Shown: piece after piece, positions 1 to 8,153 of the stretch | Layout: each line of letters starts with the position of its first letter | Numbering within the stretch: position 1 is the first letter of the stretch | Source: Deminuibacter soli | Lineage (GTDB): Bacteria > Bacteroidota > Bacteroidia > Chitinophagales > Chitinophagaceae | Length of the DNA: 64,000 bases | NCBI RefSeq assembly: GCF_003412455.1 | Contig: NZ_QTJU01000010.1 | Location: 122,762-186,761, forward strand | Direction of reading: 5' to 3' | Program-made: the position numbers and the translations under genes | Notes under the pieces: model-generated | Seen by the model: only the letters and a program-made list of their open reading frames with translations | What the model was told of the DNA's origin: nothing | Databases searched by the model: none

Positions 1-306
1 GATATACGCCTGCCGGGAAGCACAGGCTGGGAAATGAGCGAAAAATGCAAACACATTCCCGCTTTTGAGCAGGTACCCTTTGTATTGATGTCTGGCACTA
101 TGCCCAGTTATTATAAAACAGAAGCCGCTGCACCCAATATTGCAGCCTATATTGTAAAACCTTCCCTGTTGCAGGAATACAGGCAGTTTAAACAGCAGAT
201 ACTGGATGCCATCCAGCAGTACAAAATGGCCCGCAGCACAGGCTGGCGCAACTGGGCTCCCCGTTTGTTCAACGGCAGGCAGCACAATAATTTCCAGGAT
301 ATATAA
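1..306 (+). CDS. Response regulator receiver domain, 5'-truncated by the window edge
   Basis: The frame is open from base 1 and its beginning lies outside the window. The first visible residue is an Asp followed by IRLPGSTGW, which matches the phosphoacceptor-Asp loop of CheY-like receivers. It is followed by a beta-4 strand ending in a Ser (LMSG, residues 29-32) and the conserved Lys-Pro (residues 53-54). About 45 residues follow the Lys-Pro and contain no recognisable output domain, so this is probably a single-domain receiver or the C-terminal receiver of a hybrid kinase. Family assignment is fairly safe; the partner and output are unknown. Confidence 0.75.
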   Translation, partial: DIRLPGSTGWEMSEKCKHIPAFEQVPFVLMSGTMPSYYKTEAAAPNIAAYIVKPSLLQEYRQFKQQILDAIQQYKMARSTGWRNWAPRLFNGRQHNNFQDI

Positions 307-342
307 TATTTCAATTTCAACGCACGCATTTGCGAATGGCGT

Positions 343-588
343 TTATAATGAATTGTTATAACGTTCAATCAGTTTGCCCAATGTTTCGGCCATGGGTGTT
401 TCGCCTTTGTAGGCTTCGTGCCAGGATTCATTTTTAAGATGATCGGCAATCAGGTATATTTCCTTCTCTCCCTCGGGCAAATGCACCACAAACCGCATCT
501 GGTCTGTATCACATTTCGATTCTACTTTTACCATTGCTTCATTGTACAGGATATCAAAGTTTGCAGGCAGGTTTTCACAAATTATCAT
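343..588 (-). CDS. Small hypothetical protein (81 aa)
   Basis: I do not recognise this protein. The frame is open further upstream to 711, but the extra 41 residues are Cys/Arg-rich and look unlike protein, so the ATG at 588 is preferred. The resulting product is soluble and acidic, with alternating beta-like segments (MRFVVHLPEG, KEIYLIADHL) and a C-terminal helix, and has no signal peptide. It stands alone between a + strand receiver gene and the + strand DUF4126 gene. It could be a conserved small Bacteroidota protein; no function is proposed. Confidence 0.55.
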   Translation of the reverse strand: MIICENLPANFDILYNEAMVKVESKCDTDQMRFVVHLPEGEKEIYLIADHLKNESWHEAYKGETPMAETLGKLIERYNNSL

Positions 589-680
589 GGCGAATCGTTT
601 TTTACAACCCCGGCAAGTACGGTGCCAACCGGGTATGCTGCACTGGCATGTTTTTTTCACTTCATACATAAACCATTCAT

Positions 681-1142
681 ATGAAACCACCACTGGCCAA
701 AGCCCTGGCAATGGGCATTATTGCAGGCATGCGCGCATTTTCGGCCCCTGCCGCCCTTTGTTATGCCATGAAGGGTAAAAAAGATCCCAACAGCAAGCTG
801 GTACACTTTTTCTGTTCGTCCAGGACCGCCATTGCCTTTACTGCACTGGCCGCAGGCGAAATGTGCGGCGACAAAATACCCGGCATACCCAACCGCACCG
901 ATGCCCCGGGCCTGGCAGGCCGCGCCGTTGCCGGCGGTATAGCAGGCGCCACTTTATACACAGCCGCAGGCCAAAAAGCATTCACCGGCGCCCTGATTGG
1001 CGGCGCAGCAGCAATAGCAGCCACTTTTGCCAGTTTTTACCTGCGTAAGGCCATTGGTGAAAACTGCCGCGTGCCCGATGCAGCCTGCGGGCTGGCAGAA
1101 GACGCCCTCGTAGTAACTACCGCAGCCCTCACCGCAAAATAA
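681..1142 (+). CDS. DUF4126-like membrane protein
   Basis: A 153-residue, very Ala/Gly-rich hydrophobic protein with about four membrane segments. The N-terminal pattern AMGIIAGMRAFSAPA followed by a Gly-rich transmembrane helix (residues 70-90) and an inter-helix loop with DKIPGIPNRTD resembles the DUF4126 family of small integral membrane proteins, whose function is unknown. The ATG at 681 precedes the first hydrophobic segment directly, and no better start is present. The gene converges with the - strand gene ending at 1238, and a shared hairpin lies between them. Confidence 0.6.
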   Translation: MKPPLAKALAMGIIAGMRAFSAPAALCYAMKGKKDPNSKLVHFFCSSRTAIAFTALAAGEMCGDKIPGIPNRTDAPGLAGRAVAGGIAGATLYTAAGQKAFTGALIGGAAAIAATFASFYLRKAIGENCRVPDAACGLAEDALVVTTAALTAK

Positions 1143-1145
1143 AAA

Positions 1146-1169
1146 AGCAGGCAATAAAAACTGCCTGCT
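1146..1169 (-). terminator. Hairpin terminator between convergent genes
   Basis: An 8-bp perfect stem (AGCAGGCA / TGCCTGCT) with an 8-nt loop is followed on the - strand by a TTTTTTATTTT tract. It therefore best terminates the - strand pRiA4b-like gene and may also serve the + strand DUF4126 gene. Confidence 0.6.
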
Positions 1170-1237
1170 CTATTCAATTATGTCAATCGTGAATTGTATA
1201 AACCATACAACCATCCAGTTATAGAACCAGCTGGTGA

Positions 1238-1810
1238 CTATTCCTCATGGTCTTCTCCCAGTTCCTCATCCATGCCATCATCGTCACTCTCATCATCACT
1301 ATCGCTGTCGCCCTCGGTACCAAAACCTTCGGCGCCCTTGTTGAGGTCGTATTTCTCTTCGATGTCTACAAATTTATCGCCCAGCAGGCTTTTGGTGCCG
1401 TATTGCTGCGGCCCGATGCCTTCTACACGGATAATAGCGGGGTAAGTAATGCGCGTGCTTACATCTTTTGAAACATTGATCAGCTCTACCAGGAAAGTCC
1501 AGTTGCGTACAAAATCATACACGTACACAAATTTCTGGTTGGGATCAATGATTTCACTGCCAATCATGGTATCCACCATCAGCAGGGGTTCGGCGCGGTA
1601 AGGCTTATCGTATTTTTGTATGCTTATTTCACGGCCACGCTGCCAGCTGTCGTTGCTGCGGTAAAAGGTTGCTGCATGTTTGTTGTCAAACTCATACGCC
1701 TTCAGGATTGCGAAATGCAGCTCCATGAAGTTCTGCGTATGCAGGATCGAAATATCACGATAAACAGCATCGTCTTCTTCAAAATACACTCTGAACTTTA
1801 GTACGGCCAT
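1238..1810 (-). CDS. pRiA4b ORF-3-like (IS1096 TnpR-like) domain protein
   Basis: A 190-residue protein whose first 145 residues match the plasmid pRiA4b ORF-3-like family. The recognisable pattern is LKFRVYFEEDDAVYRDISI, then FMELHFAILKAYEFDNKHAATFY, then LLMVDTMIGSEIIDPNQKFVYVYDFVRNW, which are the characteristic beta strands and YDFG-like segment. The last 25 residues are almost entirely Asp/Glu/Ser and probably disordered. Relatives occur as passengers of IS1096-like elements and also as free-standing chromosomal genes. No transposase or inverted repeat is visible here, so this copy is free-standing. Molecular function is unknown. Confidence 0.75.
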   Translation of the reverse strand: MAVLKFRVYFEEDDAVYRDISILHTQNFMELHFAILKAYEFDNKHAATFYRSNDSWQRGREISIQKYDKPYRAEPLLMVDTMIGSEIIDPNQKFVYVYDFVRNWTFLVELINVSKDVSTRITYPAIIRVEGIGPQQYGTKSLLGDKFVDIEEKYDLNKGAEGFGTEGDSDSDDESDDDGMDEELGEDHEE

Positions 1811-1882
1811 TAGTTTCTGATCAATTATTGCTCTAAAATATGGATAACAGTCGAAAAAAAAAATATACCGTTCACCCGCCGG

Positions 1883-3301
1883 TTATTGTAACGGTTTAAG
1901 GTTGAGTGCGGCAGCCTGTTCTACCATGTACGCATGCGCTGCCTCATAGTTGTTGGCAATTACCCCATCGAGTATCGCCTCCCTGATCGCATCTTTGATA
2001 ATTCCCACCTGTTTGCCGGGTGTTAATCCAAAGGTCTGCATAATAATCTCGCCTGTTATCGGCGGTTGCCAGTTGCGTATGCGGTCGCTCTCTTCCACCT
2101 GCTCCAGCCTTGCTGCTACCAGTTCGTAATTCTGCAGAAAGCGGCGCACTTTGTATTTATTCTTGCTGGTAATATCAGCCTTGCACAATATCATCAGCGC
2201 TTCTATGTCTTCGCCCGCATCAAACAGCAGGCGGCGAATGGCGCTGTCGGTGATGTTCTCTTTTGTTAAACTGATAGGCCGCAAATGCAACTCGACCAGT
2301 TTCTGCACAAAACGCATTTTCTCATTCATGGGCAGTTTCAGCCGGCTGAATATTTTCGGTACCATCCTGCCCCCCACCACTTCATGGCCATGGAAAGTCC
2401 ACCCATGGCCTTCCTCGAAACGTTTCGTTGGCGGCTTACCGATATCGTGCAGCAGTGCAGCCCAGCGCAACCACAGGTCGTTACTGTGTTCGGCCACATT
2501 GTCAATTACCTGCAGGGTATGGTAAAAATTGTCTTTATGCCCCATCCCGTCAATATACTCAGCCCCCTGCAAATCCACCATTTGCGGGAAAATGATTTGC
2601 AGCAGGCCGCTTTTATACAACAAATCCCAGCCCAGAGATGGTTTTGGGCTGAGCATTATTTTGTTCAGTTCATCAGTAATGCGTTCCTGCGATACTATTT
2701 TAATACGCTGCGCATTGTTGCAGATAGAGGTAAACGTGGCTTCTGCAATGGTAAAGTTGAGTTGCGTGGCAAAACGGATGGCCCGCATCATGCGCAGCGG
2801 GTCGTCGCTGAAAGTTTGGTCGGGCGCCAGCGGGGTTTGTATAATTTTCGCCTCAATATCCCCCAAGCCGTTGAATGGATCGATAAGGGTACCGTAATTT
2901 TCCCTGTTCAAACTGATTGCCAGCGCGTTGATGGTAAAATCGCGGCGGTTCTGGTCATCTTCCAGTGAACCGGGTGCTACCTCGGGTTTGCGGCTGTCGC
3001 GGCTGTAGCTTTCTTTGCGCGCGCCTACAAACTCCACTTCCAGGTCGGACAATTTGATTTGAGCGGTACCAAAAGTTTTGAAAAAAGCGACTGTGGGCAC
3101 GGGGTTAAAGCGGTTGGCCACTGCATGGGCCAGCTCAATGCCATCGCCCAGGCAAACAATATCTGCATCTTTTGTAGGGCGGCCAATGATTTTATCACGC
3201 ACAAAACCTCCAATCAGGTAGCTGGCTACCCCCAACTCCTGGCTCGCCGTCGCAATTTTTTTAAAAAGAAACAGTTCCCTGTCCGTACACTTAATATCCA
3301 T
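1883..3301 (-). CDS. CCA-adding enzyme / tRNA nucleotidyltransferase with HD domain
   Basis: This enzyme belongs to the class II polynucleotide polymerase superfamily and would add or repair the 3' CCA end of tRNA. The head domain shows GGFVRD (residues 31-36) and the catalytic DAD pair (45-47). The RRDFTINALA motif follows at about 119-128, then the neck region, and then an HD phosphohydrolase domain with LLHDIGK (His285-Asp286). Length (472 aa) fits the HD-containing bacterial type. The frame is open to 3364, but the ATG at 3301 puts the protein start at the usual distance from GGFVRD. Whether it adds the full CCA or only part cannot be read from the sequence. Confidence 0.9.
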   Translation of the reverse strand: MDIKCTDRELFLFKKIATASQELGVASYLIGGFVRDKIIGRPTKDADIVCLGDGIELAHAVANRFNPVPTVAFFKTFGTAQIKLSDLEVEFVGARKESYSRDSRKPEVAPGSLEDDQNRRDFTINALAISLNRENYGTLIDPFNGLGDIEAKIIQTPLAPDQTFSDDPLRMMRAIRFATQLNFTIAEATFTSICNNAQRIKIVSQERITDELNKIMLSPKPSLGWDLLYKSGLLQIIFPQMVDLQGAEYIDGMGHKDNFYHTLQVIDNVAEHSNDLWLRWAALLHDIGKPPTKRFEEGHGWTFHGHEVVGGRMVPKIFSRLKLPMNEKMRFVQKLVELHLRPISLTKENITDSAIRRLLFDAGEDIEALMILCKADITSKNKYKVRRFLQNYELVAARLEQVEESDRIRNWQPPITGEIIMQTFGLTPGKQVGIIKDAIREAILDGVIANNYEAAHAYMVEQAAALNLKPLQ

Positions 3302-3407
3302 CGCCGCAAAGATAAGGCAAACACCGCTCGTGTAGTACCCACCACTATCCCGATCCATATCCAATGTGACAAGCGCCCGTTTCTATCCGCTCTCACCTTA
3401 GTACATT

Positions 3408-3869
3408 TCAAATTATTACCGCTTCATGACTTACCGGGAAGTTCACCGAATTGGCAATAAAACATTTGTGGTGGGCCACTTCATGCAGTTGTAAGGCTTT
3501 TTCCGTCATATGCCCTTCTGCCACCGTCACTTTCGGGTGCAGTATTACGCCCGTAAAACGCCCGCTGCCATTGGCATCCTCCTGCATGGTGCCGGTGGCT
3601 GCATCGGTATAGGCAGTAACCACAACCCCTGCTACTGCACATTCGTGCAGGTACCAAAGCATATGGCAGGCAGACAACGAAATCAGCAACATTTCTTCGG
3701 GATTATACCTGGTTTTGTCACCCAGGAAAGCGGGATCAGATGAGCCGGGAATTTCCGGTTTGCCGGGCACCTGTATGGTGTGGTTGCGGCTGTAAGCCTT
3801 GTAACCAGAGGTGCCGGAGCCCTGGTTGCCTGTCCATTCAATGCCTGCGGTATACTGGTGTGTATGCAT
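3408..3869 (-). CDS. OsmC family peroxidase-like protein
   Basis: A 153-residue OsmC/Ohr superfamily protein. These enzymes reduce organic hydroperoxides with two conserved cysteines, and here the candidates are Cys68 in LLISLSACHMLW and Cys136 in HHKCFIANS. The N-terminal EWTGNQGSGTSGYKAYSRNH segment and FLGDKTRYNPEEM are typical of the subgroup found in Bacteroidota. There is no signal peptide, so it acts in the cytoplasm. It lies on the same strand as the CCA enzyme gene with a 106-bp gap and is not clearly in an operon with it. Confidence 0.85.
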   Translation of the reverse strand: MHTHQYTAGIEWTGNQGSGTSGYKAYSRNHTIQVPGKPEIPGSSDPAFLGDKTRYNPEEMLLISLSACHMLWYLHECAVAGVVVTAYTDAATGTMQEDANGSGRFTGVILHPKVTVAEGHMTEKALQLHEVAHHKCFIANSVNFPVSHEAVII

Positions 3870-3924
3870 ATTTGTTTTTGTGCAAAATTATCCTGCAACC
3901 GGCATGCTGCTTTGTAAAATAATG

Positions 3925-4707
3925 CTATTCTGCCAGGTAGCTGCCCGGGGTTAGTCCCCACATTTTTTTAAAGGAATGATGAAAATGGCTCTGATCAAAA
4001 AAGCCCGCTTCCTGTGCAGCGGCCGCTATTTCCAGGCGCTGGTTTAATAACCTGCGTCCTGCATCCATACGCTTCATATGCAGAAAAGCATGTACAGTTA
4101 AACCCATGCATTTTTTAAATACACGCTGAAAATGCGATACACTCATAAAACAGGAGGCGGCCAGTTCGTTTATGGATAGTTTGCGGTACAGCTCTTTTTC
4201 CATAAGGCTAAGCGCCGGCAGCAAACGTTCATCGCTGTGCTGGTTTCCTTTTGTATAAGCTGCAAATTGCAACAGGCAATCTGCTACCTGCTGCATGCCT
4301 GTTTGCACAAGCGTTGCATCTGCGGTATGTTTCAGTTGCGTATGCAGTTTCGCTAATTCAGTATATGCCTGCGGTGTACAAACAACAGAGCGGTTAAACA
4401 AAGGAACGGCACAGTTAGTATGTGCAAAAGCATGAACAGGTAAAAAGAACACGCTGTACGTCCACCCCGGTTCGGCTGCTGCATAATTGCAATGCGGCTC
4501 CAGGGGATTTACCACGAGCACTTCACCTGCATTTACCTGCAGCTGCAGCCGGTTAAAATCATACACCGCTGCACCTGCATGCACCATTACCACGGTGTAG
4601 GTTTCATGATAATGCCAGGGAAAGCATTGTTGGGTAAAAGCCCCTTCAAAACATTCCAGTCCTGCTGCTTCATGTGGCACATGGTATTTTGCAAATTCCT
4701 GTTGCAT
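3925..4707 (-). CDS. AraC family transcriptional regulator with cupin-like sensor domain
   Basis: The N-terminal half (to about residue 100) has an AraC-type cupin pattern: a HYHETYTVVMVHAG strand, then AGEVLVVNPLEPHCNY. The C-terminal ~100 residues contain the double helix-turn-helix: LSINELAASCFMSVSHFQRVFKKCMGLTVHAFLHMKRMDAGRRLL and then IAAAAQEAGFFDQSHFHHSFKKMWGLTPGSYL. It probably senses a small ligand and regulates nearby or distant genes. The frame begins at 4758; the ATG at 4707 (MQQEFAKYH) is preferred because the upstream residues are unlike the family. The neighbouring + strand oxidoreductase, divergent with 276 bp between, is a possible target. Confidence 0.85.
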   Translation of the reverse strand: MQQEFAKYHVPHEAAGLECFEGAFTQQCFPWHYHETYTVVMVHAGAAVYDFNRLQLQVNAGEVLVVNPLEPHCNYAAAEPGWTYSVFFLPVHAFAHTNCAVPLFNRSVVCTPQAYTELAKLHTQLKHTADATLVQTGMQQVADCLLQFAAYTKGNQHSDERLLPALSLMEKELYRKLSINELAASCFMSVSHFQRVFKKCMGLTVHAFLHMKRMDAGRRLLNQRLEIAAAAQEAGFFDQSHFHHSFKKMWGLTPGSYLAE

Positions 4708-4831
4708 GCATGTTGCTTGAAAAGTAAAGATAGAAAAACAGCGGATAGCGTTAAGCAAATAGCGGATAGCCTGCCTGGTTCATCATCCGCCTGCGGCGGC
4801 GGGTAAAGCGTACAAATCGCCCCCGCTACGG

Positions 4832-4930
4832 TAGTCCCGATCGTCGATTCTCGTTGCATCTTCCACGCACGACTGACGAAAAGCACCCGTTTAGTTCATC
4901 CCGACTGTCGATGTCTCGATTCCCGATGAT
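4832..4930. repeat. Interspersed repeat family A copy
   Basis: Bases 4897-4930 carry the core CATCCCGACTGTCGATGTCT followed by CGATTCCCGATG. This is the reverse complement of the 49-bp unit that is tandemly repeated at 59899-60094. A degenerate partial copy (TCCCGATCGTCGATTCTCG) precedes it at 4835-4853. Just upstream, 4787-4799 is a small CCGCC/GGCGG hairpin. The rest of the gap 4708-4983 holds nothing else I can identify. Confidence 0.7.
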
Positions 4931-4983
4931 TTCACGATTGTTTCGTATTTTCCGTTATTGCTTGTTTAATCTAAATTATTGCC

Positions 4984-6315
4984 ATGTCTTCACGCAGACG
5001 TTTTTTACAACAAGGCACTACCCTGCTGGCCAGTGGTATGGCCGCTTCAGTTATCAGTCAGCCTGCCTTTGCTGTTTTCAACAACCGGTTGATGCCTTCA
5101 GATACCATTCGCATCGGTGCCATCGGCATCAATGGCATGGGCTGGGCCAATGTAACCGCAGCGCTGAAACAACCGGGTGTACAGCTGGTTGCCCTGTGTG
5201 ATATTGATGATGCCGTACTGGCCAAACGCATGGGCGAACTGCCTGCACTAAATGTGGATGCTGCACAGGTGAAAACATACAAAGATTACCGCGCAGTGCT
5301 TGACCGTAAAGACATAGATGCCGTCATTATCGGCGTGCCCGACCACTGGCATGCATTAATGATGATACATGCCTGCGAAGCAGGTAAAGATGTATACGTG
5401 GAAAAGCCGGTTGGCAATTCCATTATAGAATGCCGCACCATGGTGGCAGCACAGCAACGTTACAACCGCATTGTACAGGCAGGCCAGTGGCAGCGCAGCC
5501 AGCAGCATTTCAGGGATGCAGTGAGCTTTGTGCAAAGCGGCCAGCTCGGTAATATACGTACCGTTAAGGTATGGTGTTACCAGGGATGGATGCATCCTGA
5601 ACCGGTACGGCCAGACAGTGCACCACCTCCCGGCGTGGACTACAAACAATGGCTGGGCCCTGCACCTACACGGCCTTTCAACGCCAGCCGTTTCCATTTT
5701 CATTTTCGCTGGTTCTGGGATTATGCGGGCGGCTTAATGACCGACTGGGGGGTACACCTGCTCGATTATGCACTCATTGGCATGAAAGCTACCACGCCCA
5801 AATCAGTAGCAGCATTGGGCGGCCGGTTTGCCTATCCTGAACTGGCAGAAGAAACACCGGACACCTTAACCACCCTTTACGAATTTGATGGCTTTAACGT
5901 GGTGTGGGATTCGGCCATGGGTATCGACAATGGCTCGTACAACCGCGATCACGGCATTGCCTATATCGGCAACAATGGCACGCTGATACTGAACCGCGGC
6001 GGCTGGGAAGTAATTGAAGAAAAGAACAGCAAACAGAAAGTAAGCAAGCCACTGGTAACACCGGCAGACAATGGTTTGAACAAACACTGGGAAAACTTTA
6101 TTGCAGCTGTACGCTCACGCAAAGCGGCAAACCTGCATTGCAGCATACAGGATGGCGCGCATATCGCCACCATGGCACAAATGGGCAATATCGCTTACCG
6201 CACCGGCAAAAAACTAACCTGGGATACAGGCGCAGGCCAGTTTACAGACGATGCAGTAAATAAGGAATACCTGCTGAAACCTTACCACAACGGTTACCAG
6301 CTGCCCAAAGTATAA
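4984..6315 (+). CDS. Tat-exported Gfo/Idh/MocA family oxidoreductase
   Basis: The N-terminus has a twin-arginine signal (RRRF, residues 4-7, then a hydrophobic stretch ending SQPAFA near residue 30), so the protein is folded before export. A Rossmann NAD(P)-binding region follows (RIGAIGINGMGW, about 43-54). The EKP motif typical of this superfamily is at 140-142. The C-terminal part has the DWGVHLLDYAL pattern of sugar dehydrogenase-like members. The substrate is probably a sugar or inositol-like compound; the exact reaction is not readable. It is a single transcription unit and converges with the phosphodiesterase gene six bases downstream. Confidence 0.88.
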   Translation: MSSRRRFLQQGTTLLASGMAASVISQPAFAVFNNRLMPSDTIRIGAIGINGMGWANVTAALKQPGVQLVALCDIDDAVLAKRMGELPALNVDAAQVKTYKDYRAVLDRKDIDAVIIGVPDHWHALMMIHACEAGKDVYVEKPVGNSIIECRTMVAAQQRYNRIVQAGQWQRSQQHFRDAVSFVQSGQLGNIRTVKVWCYQGWMHPEPVRPDSAPPPGVDYKQWLGPAPTRPFNASRFHFHFRWFWDYAGGLMTDWGVHLLDYALIGMKATTPKSVAALGGRFAYPELAEETPDTLTTLYEFDGFNVVWDSAMGIDNGSYNRDHGIAYIGNNGTLILNRGGWEVIEEKNSKQKVSKPLVTPADNGLNKHWENFIAAVRSRKAANLHCSIQDGAHIATMAQMGNIAYRTGKKLTWDTGAGQFTDDAVNKEYLLKPYHNGYQLPKV

Positions 6316-6321
6316 CAGTAA

Positions 6322-7278
6322 TTAAAAACGGAGCCTGGTGCCTTGTTTCGGGAATACCAGTTTAACACCTGTTGCATTCTGCTGTTGCAATTCATTGTGA
6401 ATGGCTGTTTCCTGCGCACCCGATGGTTTAATGTGTGTAATCACAACCGGGAAATTGCGCAGGGATGTGCCTGCAATGGCCTGCAGCCTGCTTAATTCCT
6501 GCATCAGCAATCTTGGTGTAAGATGACCGAACAATTGTTTTACCGGCTGTTCGTCGGGGAAAGAGACTTCAATCATGATGGCCTTTAACCGGCCATCAGC
6601 TACCAGCGGTGCTACTTTATTCCAGAGCAGTTGCAGCTTGTCGCTGTTCTCTGCTGAATCTGCACCGGTATCCCCAAGGTATAAAATATAGTTGCTGTCT
6701 TTACGCACCAGGAAGGCCGTGCTCTGGTAAGGGTTTACATGGCTTAAAGGAAAAGCCTGCACCAGCATATCCGTGTTTGCCAGCGGCTGTTCTTCACCTT
6801 CTTCCAGCGTAACATAATGGTATTTGCCGATAGCCGGTTTTTCACCTTCATTGGCAAAATTGGCCCAGCTTGTCCAGGTAAAGTATTTGTCCTTTAATAT
6901 ATCCAGGCAATAACGCATGCCATATATATTTTTGGCCGTATCATCCGGAGAATTGATGATCATACCGGCAAGATGATCCAGGTGACCATGTGAAATAAGG
7001 TATCCCTTAATATATTGACGCAGTACATTGCCCGTGGGTACCGTAAACACACCGGCCTGCACCGCCTTATCAATACCGGCGCGCAGCGTACCAGCATCAA
7101 GACATACATAATTGTTACTGCCTGCAGGTGCCAGCATGTATGCCGAAAGATTACTTTCATCCATACCGCCTTTTACGCCCAGCGGTACCACACTGAAAGC
7201 ATAATTTACCTGTTGCGCACGGGCTGCTGACACGAAAAACAACATGGCCGTTAAAAAGGGAATAACTATACGATGCAT
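6322..7278 (-). CDS. Class II 3',5'-cyclic nucleotide phosphodiesterase, exported
   Basis: A metallo-beta-lactamase-fold enzyme of the PDEase type II family (yeast Pde1 / CpdP type), which hydrolyses cAMP or cGMP. A signal peptide covers residues 1-21 (ending AARAQ). The metal-binding HGHLDH motif is at 97-102, and later family signatures include PLSHVNPYQSTAFLV, YILYLGDTGADS and LKAIMIEVSFPDEQP. Length (318 aa) is normal. A signal peptide implies periplasmic action, as for CpdP of Aliivibrio. The gene is a single unit, divergent from the DUF4251 gene. Confidence 0.85.
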   Translation of the reverse strand: MHRIVIPFLTAMLFFVSAARAQQVNYAFSVVPLGVKGGMDESNLSAYMLAPAGSNNYVCLDAGTLRAGIDKAVQAGVFTVPTGNVLRQYIKGYLISHGHLDHLAGMIINSPDDTAKNIYGMRYCLDILKDKYFTWTSWANFANEGEKPAIGKYHYVTLEEGEEQPLANTDMLVQAFPLSHVNPYQSTAFLVRKDSNYILYLGDTGADSAENSDKLQLLWNKVAPLVADGRLKAIMIEVSFPDEQPVKQLFGHLTPRLLMQELSRLQAIAGTSLRNFPVVITHIKPSGAQETAIHNELQQQNATGVKLVFPKQGTRLRF

Positions 7279-7352
7279 CGCCGGGTGACTGTTTTAAATG
7301 AAAGGTATTTTGTTAAAAGCGGCGTAAAGGTCAGGAAATCCGCCTGCATAAA

Positions 7353-7367
7353 ATGCAAAAGCTTTTA
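7353..7367. promoter_or_regulatory. 15-bp palindromic element shared with the GH32 promoter region
   Basis: ATGCAAAAGCTTTTA, with an AAAAGCTTTT palindromic centre, lies between the divergent phosphodiesterase and DUF4251 genes. The identical 15-mer recurs at 31793-31807 upstream of the GH32 gene. It may be an operator; function is inferred only from the repetition and symmetry. Confidence 0.3.
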
Positions 7368-7407
7368 AAAAAGCGGTTAATGATGTAAATTTATCAAAAC
7401 ACAGTGT

Positions 7408-7911
7408 ATGAGTAGCTTACGTGCTGTTTACGCGTTACTGATGGTAACCGCCACCTGCAGTTTTTCCGTAGTATCTGCACAGAATAGCCAGTCTAAGAAA
7501 GAAGCCAGGATAGCCCGTGTACAACAACTGGTAAACAACCAGCGATATGTTTTTAAAGCCCAGACCATGCTCCCGATGAGCGGGCGCTCAAGAACACTGA
7601 CCAGCGATTATGATCTCTCCATTACAAAAGATACATTGGTTAGTTACCTGCCTTACTTCGGCAGGGCTTATTCTGCCGGTTACAACTCGTCCGACAACGG
7701 CATACAGTTTACTTCAGTGAACTTCACCTACACCCTCACACCAAAGAAGAAAGGTGGCTGGGATGTAACGATAATACCGAAAGACTACAACGCCGTACAG
7801 CAGATGAACCTGCGTATTTCTTCCGACGGGTATGCATCGCTACAGGTAACCAGCACCTCCAGGCAGTCTATTTCTTACAATGGCTATATCGCAGAAAAAC
7901 GCGCTAAATAA
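7408..7911 (+). CDS. Secreted DUF4251 protein
   Basis: A 167-residue protein with a signal peptide (residues 1-24, ending VVSAQ) and then a Lys/Arg-rich helix leading into LVNNQRYVFKAQTMLPMSGRSRTL and TSDYDLSITKDTLVSYLPYFGRAY. This is the pattern of DUF4251, a family largely confined to Bacteroidota. The remainder is a lipocalin-like series of beta strands. Function is unknown; a periplasmic or outer membrane-associated lipid-binding role is only a guess. It stands alone. Confidence 0.75.
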   Translation: MSSLRAVYALLMVTATCSFSVVSAQNSQSKKEARIARVQQLVNNQRYVFKAQTMLPMSGRSRTLTSDYDLSITKDTLVSYLPYFGRAYSAGYNSSDNGIQFTSVNFTYTLTPKKKGGWDVTIIPKDYNAVQQMNLRISSDGYASLQVTSTSRQSISYNGYIAEKRAK

Positions 7912-8153
7912 AAAAAACAGCAGATTTTGACATTTTAAATTCAATCATTTATTGTGATTGTTAAGGCGGTTTTATATACGTAATTAAAGAAATATCTTTC
8001 CCGATAAATATTTCTTATACCAGCGGTATGCTTTTTGTTTTTAGGTGCGCATTCGACAACCAAGCCAAAACTCCCCTGCGCATGAGCCCTCCCAACCTTA
8101 AAAAACCATACGTATACATCCGTTTTAAACCATTTATTGATTTATTCCATCTC

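Noticed and set aside
1238..1810. Mobile element signature because of the pRiA4b/IS1096 passenger domain
   Set aside because: No transposase, inverted repeats or target duplications are nearby; such proteins are often free-standing chromosomal genes.
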